Assembly: GCA_021234155.1 (NCBI GenBank)
Contig: JAJEKV010000021.1
Span: 10,717,523-10,781,522, forward strand
Source: Isoetes taiwanensis
Lineage: Eukaryota > Streptophyta > Lycopodiopsida > Isoetales > Isoetaceae
Length of the DNA: 64,000 bases
Reading direction: 5' to 3'
Under the pieces are notes generated by a model. That model ran no database searches. It was not told where the DNA came from and saw nothing but the letters and a program-made list of their open reading frames with translations. The position numbers and the translations under genes are program-made. Of this stretch, positions 55,908 through 64,000 are shown piece after piece (within the stretch, counting starts at the first letter, position 1; every line of letters starts with the position of its first letter).

Positions 55908-58870
55908 TTGCATAGTGGACTTGATGCATCTCAGTTCGTAGCATCGGCTTATGGGCTGGGGATAACATGGTTGCAGTGGGTTAAGCCTACTGCAATAGAT
56001 TGGAACACTCACCAGGTGACGCTGAAGCACGATGGACGTGAGATCTATCTGCAGGGGAGTCCTTTGACGGGAGCTTCCAAGATCGTGTCATCACTTCAGG
56101 TCAAGAAACTGGTACGTAAATCTTCCAATCAGTGTTTTCTTCTATTTATTGATGAATGTTATCCTGTTGTTGAGTGCTGTCATATGAGTGCTGATAGTGA
56201 GGTCATAGAGGATTCAAAAGGCCAGAAAGAGTTGCAGGATCTGTTATCTGAATTTCAGGATGTGTTCCCAGAGGAACTGCCTGAAGGTCTTCCACCTAGT
56301 AGAGAGATTGAATATGAGATTGATTTAGAGCCTGGATCCAAACCTGTGTTTCGTAGCCCTTATAGATTGTCCATATCTGGAACAAGAGGAGGTAAAGAAG
56401 CAGGTTCATGAGCTGTTAGCCAAAGGGTTTGTGAGACCTAGCAAATCCCCTTATGGTGCTCCTGTCATTCTAGTCAAGACAAAGGACGGATCAATGCGGA
56501 TGTGCATTGATTATCGTGCCTTGAATAAGATCACAATTAAGAATAGGTATCCTTTGCCTAGGATTGACGAGATTATGGATAGATTAACAGGAGCTAAATA
56601 TTTTTCTAAGTTGGATTTGCACAGTGGTTATCACCAAATAAGGGTGAAGGAGTCGGATGTGCATAAGATTGCCTTCAGGACCACTTTTGGTCATTTTGAA
56701 TTTTTGGTGATGCCTTTTGGACTAACGAATGCTCCTGTTACTTTTTCCAGAATGATGAATGAGGTTTTTGCAGGATGTCTTGATACTTTTGTCGAAGTAT
56801 TTTAAATGATATCCTAGTGTACAGCAAAACCTTAGAGGAGCATTTGAATCATTTGCGCTCTGTGTTAACTCTGCTCAGACAGCATAAGTTGTATGCAAAA
56901 ATGTCAAAGTGTGAATTTTTGAAAGCACAGGTGGAATATTTGGGCCACATTGTATCTGCTGAAGGTGTAGCTGTGGATCCCAAAAAGACGGAGGCAATTC
57001 AGTCTTGGCCTGTGCCAAAGAATGTATCTGAGTTGCGTAGTTTCTTGGGATTGGCCAGCTATTATCGCAGATTTGTCTGGAAGTTTGCCAAGATTGCAGC
57101 TGCTTTGACTATGTTGTTGAAAACTAATGTCCAGTGGCAATGGACGGTAAAGCAGCAGCAGGCAATGGATATGCTGAAGAGGTTGCTGACCTCAGCGCCT
57201 ATTCTGTTGATTCCAGACATGAGTAAACCTTATGAGGTTTACACGGATGCATGTGGTTATGCCATTGGTGCTGTTCTCATGCAGGATGGTAAAGTAGTGG
57301 CGTATGAAAGTCGCCAACTCAATGCTACTGAGAAGAACTATTCCACCTATGAGCAGGAGTTACTGGCAATGGTTCATGCGCTCAAAGTCTGGAAACATTA
57401 TCTCCGCAATAAGTGTGAGTTTGTGGTCTATACCGATCACAAGCCTTTGAAATTCCTGTAAAGCCAGGCCGAGGTAAGTCCAAGGCAAGCAAGATGGTTG
57501 GACATTCTTTCTCAATTTCATTTTCATGTTGAACATCTTCCCGGGAAAAAGAATCCTGTTGCTGATGCTCTCTCTAGGGTTCGGGAAGTGAATGTGATGG
57601 TTCAATGTGAAATTGCTTTGGTGTCACAGATTAAGCAAGCATATGATTTGGATGCCTATATTTTGACTATGCAGCATCTATGCAAGTTACCTGATGCTTG
57701 GGATATCCAGAATGGACTCTGGTATCATAAGGGACGCATTTATGTTCCTGCTGTGGACACTTTGAGAAAGCAGTTATTGAGCGAATTTCATGATGCACCT
57801 TATGCTGGGCATGAAGGTGAATGGAAAACTTATGAATCGCTCAAAAGAATGTTTTACTGGCCTAGCTTGAAAGAGGATGTGCAGGAATATGTAAAAGTCT
57901 GTGAGACTTATCAGCAGGTTAAAGCGGGTCGAGGCAAGACTCCAGGGCTCTTGCAACCTCTGCCTGTGCCAGAGGAGAGGTGGAGTGAAATCTCTATGGA
58001 TTTCATTGTGAAGTTGCGTCGTACTGTGCATCACTATACTCAGATACTTGTCATTATGGATAGGTTGACGAAGTATGCACGCTTTATACCTCTGACAAAG
58101 AATGCTGATGGCTTGGCGGTGGCCAAGGCTTATATGCAGCATATATTCCCTATTTTTGGATTACCCAAAGCTATTGTAAGCAATCGGGATGGGAAATCCA
58201 CTGGGAATTTCTGGCGCGAATTGTTCTCTGCACTAAAATGCACTCTTCAGTTCTCTAGTGGAGATCATCCGGAAACGGATGGGCAAACTGAAAGAGTGAA
58301 TCAGATTCTGGAGGATATGCTGAGATCTTATGTGGCCACTCAGCAATCCAGATGGGAGGACTATTTGCCAATTGTGGAGTTTGCTTACAATAATGGGTTC
58401 CAACAGAGCATCAAAACTAGCCCGTTTGTGGCAATGTTTGGGAGAAATCCCAGAGGACCTGTATCGCTTGGGTTTGATGGGCTGAAAACTGATGCTGCTA
58501 TAAGTATGCTTGAAGGCATGGATGTGACACTTGGATTGTGTCAATTGCATATGAGACAGGCTCAGGATCGGGCAAGGGCACGTGCCAATTTGTCTAGGGC
58601 CCTGATCGAGCTGCATGAGGGTCAGATGGTGTACCTTCGTGTGGTCTTCCCTGCAAATCTGAAAAGAAAAGCAATATTGCCATTGCTTGCAGGAAAGAAA
58701 CCAAAGCTCTCCCCAAGATACAGTGGTTCTTATAAGATTTTGAAGAAATATAGTGATGTTGCCTTCAAGTTGCAACTTCCACCGAATGTGGACATTCATC
58801 CAGTTTTCCATGTGAGCCAGTTGCGACCAGCTCTGGGGAAAGCTGCGAATGTTGTGCCTTCTCAGGCTCC
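55908..58870 (+). pseudogene. Ty3/gypsy pol remnant without LTRs
   Basis: Begins inside the protease (LGITWLQWVKPTAIDW), then the RT ([38 protein letters not shown]). The RT active site is lost: a one-base deletion and a D-to-N change turn YLDD into a frameshifted LND near 56806. RNase H follows (YTDACGYAIGAVL, a stop at 57459, VADALSRV). The integrase has HDAPYAGHEG, SMDFIVKL, SNRDGKSTGNFW and ETDGQTERVN; the second catalytic Asp (S-D-R-D usually) is Asn, and one of the two zinc-finger cysteines (C-x2-C) is tyrosine (CETYQQ). It ends in HPVFHVSQLRPA with no chromodomain. Both ends are breakpoints: LINE on the left, the duplication on the right. Confidence 0.9.
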
Positions 58871-59149
58871 TGCAAACAGTTTCAAGAGCTCAGACATGTT
58901 TTGATATGCCGATATAGCTAGATTCTCTTAATAGCTCCATTATACAAGTGTGTCTGTAAGGAAATTAGTACCTGCAATCAGCATGCTTTAAGAGCTTTTA
59001 TTGATATGCTATTGATAATGATAATGTGTTTGTAGTCGCTTGTCTGCAGATAACAAAAGTATTTTTTGATCATTCCTTCAAGCCATTTTGAAGCTGGGAT
59101 TGTCATAACGGAGCAGGCTTGAAAGCACATCAATCAGATCTGTTAGGTT

Positions 59150-59840
59150 ATGAAAATCAAAGAAGCTGGTAAGGAGATGAATAGAATTTTAAAGCTTTGT
59201 TAGTTCCAGTCTACATTGGGGTGTCAAATAGTATTCCAATCATTTATAGCAGCTAGGGGCAGCTTATATTCCAAGATCACAGAATGTAAGCTTGGCTTAA
59301 CTTCTACCTTTGCTCATAAGACCAAGGGCAATGTTCTAAATGTTAGACCTGTTTTCAGGTGCAAATTTACGAAAATCTACAACAACGAAAAGGTTTATTC
59401 ACAACAAGTATGTTCCAGGCTTAAAATATAACCAACTAATTGTAGGGATGGTTTTCTCTCAAGGAAGTTTGGTACCGAATACACTCAAATGGCCCGGGAA
59501 CTGGTGGACTGGTTGGTGAAAAAAGGGTTTAAGTTTTCTGTCTCTGCTCCATTCTCTTTACAATCTTTGATATGCATAAATTTGCCTCATATGTTCCACA
59601 TCTCCATTCAAACGGATCCACTTGCGGCAGGATGTACTATGTCAGGAAAGGCAGTTGCAGATTCTGCACTTCTTAGGGATGATGTATTGTTGAATATGAA
59701 TTGTCTAGAATATAGAGTGAGCAAAGTACTGGAGCATGAGAATTCGAAAAACTTGTTTGAGCATATTCTGAAGGTCCAGCTGAATTGCAAGGGGTGCATG
59801 AAGATGAAGACATATTTTACACACCAAGAGGGAAAATAAT
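59150..59840 (+). pseudogene. Unidentified damaged gene in duplication copy B
   Basis: Same protein as 46597-47440. Here ARELVDWLVKKGFKF is uninterrupted, but a one-base loss near 59780 shifts the frame (LKVQLNCKGCMKMK). The last part (KFRKDAFSYIRAHRR, basic tail) resumes after the LINE at 60930-61070. Confidence 0.4.
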
Positions 59841-59865
59841 ATGTAATCTTACAGGACATGATGAG

Positions 59866-60930
59866 TATGAATAGAATAGAATAGAATAGAATAGTTTTTT
59901 TAACGTCCACGGAGACCAATAGGTCATGGGACCCATACAATGGGCTAGTATAATCATTACTACTAGGATTAAAAAACCCCTGCCTCGAAAGGTTTTCAAG
60001 GGAAAAACCTTTGCAGTAATGATGATACTAGACAAGCTTAGATAATGACTACTGAGGGCTCAGTAATTGCAGACGTTTATCTAGAACCTCAAGTATGTAT
60101 AATGCCAAGTCATGCACGATGATGGTGTTGAGAAGTTGTGGAAGCGTGGAATGGAATGCTAGGGTCGAAAAATGATTTAGGACTATCTCAAAAGCGGGGC
60201 AACTCGAGGAAGAGTATGGCTTTCATCTTCAATAAAAGAATGGCAGCGGGCACATAGTCTCGCTTCGCGGCAATTGCGGCCGCTCCCATCTAACTGTCTC
60301 AATCCGTGACTGTGGGACCCCGTGCGAATTGATGCAATAGCTACAAGCTTGTTCCTGGACAATGAAGCAAGCAAATAAGCTTGGGGCCCTGGTGCCAAAG
60401 TGGGATTTATGTGTGCATGATAATGACCAGTTTTCACTTGGGCCAAAGTAACTGCGTCCCATATCTTTTGAGAAAAACAACCATTAAGATATTGTTGCAA
60501 AAGCTCGGGATCGAACCGGCAAGCATCGGCGATTGCTCACGGGTAATGACCCCAACCGCAAACCATGTAGTGCAATGCTCTTTCCAACATCGTTTCAAAC
60601 GCTGAGGAGATTCAGCCATGGCAAGTGCAAGAACAGGATACCTAACATCATCCATGTGGTGCACCTTGCAGATATAGTGGAGATGGCGCTTCATGGCAGA
60701 ATGTTGAAGAGGCCAAAAACCTGTCTCTTGTAAAAGAATAGCATAGGGCACCGTTGTTTTAACTCCAAGGCTGTAAGTGAGAAAGGACTTTTGCACCCGC
60801 TCCAAGCTCTCCCAAGCACTAGCACTAATGGCAGGCCCCCACACTTCAGAACCATACAGTAAAACAGGCTCTACCAAAGCCCGAAACAAGTGGGCTTTCC
60901 GTGGCCAATCATGAATTTCTGCGCGAATAA
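59866..60930 (-). mobile_element. 5'-truncated LINE with pentanucleotide tail
   Basis: Reading leftward from about 60930: LFRALVEPVLLYGSEVWGPA, ESLERVQKSFLTYSLGV, the region behind the RT in LINE ORF2. Then IRTGSHSHGLRQ, RLCARCHSFIEDESHTL, the C-terminal cysteine/histidine motif. After a short 3' UTR comes a (TATTC)n tail at the left end (59866-59894). The interrupted sequence is intact in duplication copy A apart from about 12 bases lost here. No clear target duplication. Confidence 0.85.
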
Positions 60931-61825
60931 TGATGCAGAATATGATGGAGTTATAATCAAACAAACTAAGTTTAGGAAGGATGCTTTTTCATATATACGA
61001 GCTCATCGAAGGGAGAAGAGAAAAAAAGGAAGCCCTAAAAGGTTCTGCAAGGAAAAAAAAAAAGTGCCATAGACGCTATATGTATTAGCTGTCTAATGTT
61101 TCCGGGGAGGCTTGTTTCTTATCCCGATTGCATGATATCCTTCTTTGTAAATACAAGGAACTTTGGCACCATTTGTTAAATCTTTATGCCATGCTGTTGT
61201 TGTAAATATATTGCGGACTTTTGAGTAGAAGCTTCTGTAGATAACATTTTCCCATTATCTCTAGTCTGAGTTGTAATTTTAATAAAATAAATGGCATTAT
61301 ATTTTAAGGTTGGAAAGCACGTTACATTGTCTACAGTGGTGCATGCATAGAACAGTCTCTACCAATAATCACACTGCATAAAATGGCCAATGCTTGATCT
61401 AAGGTTGCAAATAAAAATATTATACTTGCTACTTAAGTAAGTGCTAATGCCCATAATGAAAAATTAGACTTGCTACTTAAGTGCTAATGCCCATACTTAA
61501 GTGCTATCTAAGTGCATGACCCATCATCAACCATATTAACGGCCGCTTCCGACCACACCATACTCTTCCGGCCACCATCCCACGCAGATGAAGGGAGAAA
61601 CAGCCGATTAATGCAGGCGCATACAACCTAGAAGCTCTTCGAGCATGCATAAGATAAGACTTTAGTGCTTTTTTTCCAGGTAATCTCCATAAGCTTTCTT
61701 GGCAGAATATGATTTGGTCCTAGGTTTGATTGTTAGGAGGAGAGGAAAACATTGATCATGGTAAAAGCTCTCTGTATTTTTCTATTCTACACTTTCATAG
61801 AGGCAATCCTTTCATCTCCATAAAA

Positions 61826-61936
61826 TGAACTTGGTTCCAACAAGAACGGTCCTGAAAGCAAGGGTCGTAAGCCTAAAATTAAACTCGGTTCCAACAAGAA
61901 GGGTCTTGAAAGCAAGGGTTGTAAGCCTAAATTAAA
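61826..61936 (+). repeat. 54 bp tandem duplication
   Basis: GGTTCCAACAAGAA.GGTC.T and GAAAGCAAGGGT.GTAAGCC occur twice, 54 bp apart. No gene assigned. Confidence 0.75.
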
Positions 61937-64000
61937 TGTAGGACCAAACATAGTCTGCAAAGAAATGCTATGAAGATTATTACCTGCAAAGAAAGTGCTA
62001 AAGCCTTATGTTATGTATCAATCAAAAAACAAGACAGTCATCTTCGTGCTTCATGGACAGATTTAAGCTTCTAAAATTCGTATTGGTCTGGTATGCTAAA
62101 TATACTTCTCGAATAATTACTGGAAAAATGACTAGGTACCTTCTTTACTTCAATAGCGATACAAATTCTGTTAATATGAGATTTAAAATGCAAATAACTA
62201 TTGAAATGGTCACTATTCATATGGTACTGACCAAGTTACTATTCACATGTTGACATCGGCAGCTCGAGCTTGTTCTGCATCGAACAACTTCCTAAATCAC
62301 CGGTGTATTATTTATAAGCTTGTTCGTCAAATTTATAAGGCTAGATCTGGCTGCTTAGCTTTGATCCGGACGCTATGTGTCTCATGGATCGAGTCCCATC
62401 TATTGCTGGTGCTCATCATGGTGCAAGTCAGTTCATATCTCTACCGTTAAAATATAATGTTGTTAAGGTGAAAACAGCATTCTTGATTCTTACAAAATGA
62501 AGTTAGTCTGCAAGATGCTTAAATGCTTTTTATTGGTATATGCAGAACAAATGCTCTCAAAACTGGATTTAGTGGATGACAATGAAACGTGGCTCAAGCC
62601 TTAATCTATCAAGTCAAGCCTTATTTATATTTGGACCATGATGTACCTCATCCGGTTATGTGCATCAAACTTGATCAGGCTCTGCCCATATTTTTTGGAT
62701 GCCCCAGGAAGGCAGGTACATTTCTTCATAGCAATTTCAGATATAGGAAATTGAAGGTGGTTCTAATCAACAAAGTTGGATGCCTCCTGTCACACTCATT
62801 TTGCATGCTCATGATCAGAGGTTGCATTGATAACCACCGTGGAGTCAAACCAATTTAACCTTTGGAGATCAAATTCATTGCCATATTGTGGTTCTTGCGT
62901 ATTCAATGTGTTACAAGTTGGGTGATTATTGGGCATGTGTTAAGCTGCAGATTATGTATGTTAAAATGGAAGTTTAAATAGAAGGGTCGCATGTGATCTT
63001 TGTGTGATTGTATGAAATCTCAAGCACCTAATGCAGGCAAAAGATGCTGGCTATGCATGTTTTTTCCACGAATGCCAAAGATTTGCTTCATGCGTGGATG
63101 CATTACATACTATAATGATTTAATGCCTAACTTTGTTGAGGGATGTTGCCAAGATTAGACCGCTATTTTTTCCACATGGATGTGTGGAACACTATTCTCT
63201 GTAGACTGGCAACATTAACGAATACAAGTGTACTCAAATCAGGAAACATATGCATTCATAGGTTGAATATCTCTACTTAATAGTTGATAAGATTTTCAAT
63301 GCAACTATGTGCTAAATGATTGCATTGCATGCCTTAGTGATTTAAAGTACATGAAACCTGCAGAGTACCATTCCTGCTATTTGTTGTAAACTACCAATAT
63401 TGGTAATGGAACTAGAGCTCAAGATTTAACGTTCTTCAGCTTAAAGATGAAGATCATTCTATGGGAAACAATCGGAATCCCATCTTCACCTCAGCTTACT
63501 AGAGTTATTAATTTGCTTGAGCATTTATGTTCATTCAAAAGCAAGAATGAAGGTCAGCTTAGCCACCTCCGTCTCTTCTTATTCACTTGGATATTGTACA
63601 TGTATTAAATATTAAGCATCCTTACCTCATCAATTTCTGCATTCTTTTTGCAGATTTAGATCCACGTCCATCTGTTCATTCCTTATCATTTGTTTATTTT
63701 CCAACACAATGCTTTAGCTTTTTCTACTAAATGCATGCCAGTTCTATTTGCTTAATTTCTTTAGTTTGGCTCTGAAGCATGATGTTGTTTGCCTTTCTAT
63801 CAAATCTCTAATGCAGACTTCATAAACACTTGGAATACCAATACAGAGGTAAAAAAGCATTTGTTCCTATTTCTCTGATTCTTCCCAGCCTGCTAGCATA
63901 TGTGGAATAGAGGTTAGATAGAAGAAATTTGTGGTCTACCAGGCTAAGATATCAGATGTCTATCAAGTTGTAAACAGTGACCACATGAACCTAACATACC
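61937..64000. other. No recognisable feature
   Basis: AT-rich sequence with short open frames only. The longest, at 62589-62858 (plus), has no known pattern. It may be intron or intergenic DNA of the locus to the right. Confidence 0.5.

Larger units (their letters stand above)
58868..61712 (+). repeat. Segmental duplication, copy B (with LINE insertion)
   Basis: Homologous to 46330-48126, split by a LINE at 59866-60930. The gypsy reading frame runs on into its first bases (ANSFKSSDMF), so the gypsy was truncated exactly at this junction. Confidence 0.85.

Noticed and set aside
60183-60240. Target duplication of the minus-strand LINE from ATGATGAGTATGA / ATGATGCAGAATATGA
   Set aside because: The similarity is already present between those two stretches in the uninterrupted copy A, so it predates the insertion.

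Overview
This is a 64 kb stretch of a large, repeat-rich plant nuclear genome. Evidence: a BTB/BACK protein with a plant UBP12/13-type tail, three damaged copies of a plant class-A GATA factor, Ty1/copia and Ty3/gypsy retrotransposons, LINEs, a TRIM and a hAT DNA transposon. A chromodomain gypsy element outside the common seed-plant types, a Crypton-like tyrosine recombinase relic and long polypyrimidine tracts would suit a fern or another non-seed vascular plant, but that placement is a guess. I see no rRNA, bacterial gene or CRISPR array.

Layout. Bases 2-1150 hold the only intact-looking host gene, cut by the left edge: BTB and BACK domains joined to a C-terminal region like the USP7/UBP12 ubiquitin-like tail. 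Bases 1897-12018 form one structure: about 1 kb inverted repeats (each with a palindrome at its inner end), a tandem array of about 322 bp units with Pol III-like boxes, and a decayed chromovirus with both LTRs (3823-9729) inserted in the array. Bases 12841-14090 (minus strand) are a broken Crypton-like recombinase. A LINE 3' end follows.

Bases 16959-46182 may be one copia insertion swollen to 29 kb. Its 3' LTR with polypurine tract lies at 16959-17161, its 5' LTR with a perfect initiator-Met primer site at 45983-46182, and the flanks are GAGAT and GAGAC. Between them lie two of three copies of a composite module (copia protease/integrase piece, purine-rich tract, GATA gene with its upstream region), a hAT element of 10,695 bp with 13 bp terminal inverted repeats and a perfect 8 bp target duplication, a 1.35 kb polypyrimidine minisatellite, a gypsy LTR of about 2.7 kb, a palindrome-rich satellite and a 450 bp TRIM. 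The hAT element carries a broken transposase, four long hairpins and an unrelated minus-strand coding region with a RING-like finger.

Bases 46330-48126 and 58868-61712 are a segmental duplication carrying an unidentified damaged gene; the second copy was later hit by a 5'-truncated LINE. Between them lie the third composite module, an unidentified minus-strand coding region (52540-53970), a LINE reverse transcriptase with an in-frame internal duplication, and a gypsy pol relic with disabled catalytic sites. The last 2 kb shows nothing I can name.

Most coding regions here are relics. The main points of interest are the BTB-USP7 tail protein, the Crypton relic, the hAT cargo and hairpins, the TRIM with Pol III-like boxes, and the repeatedly copied GATA gene.
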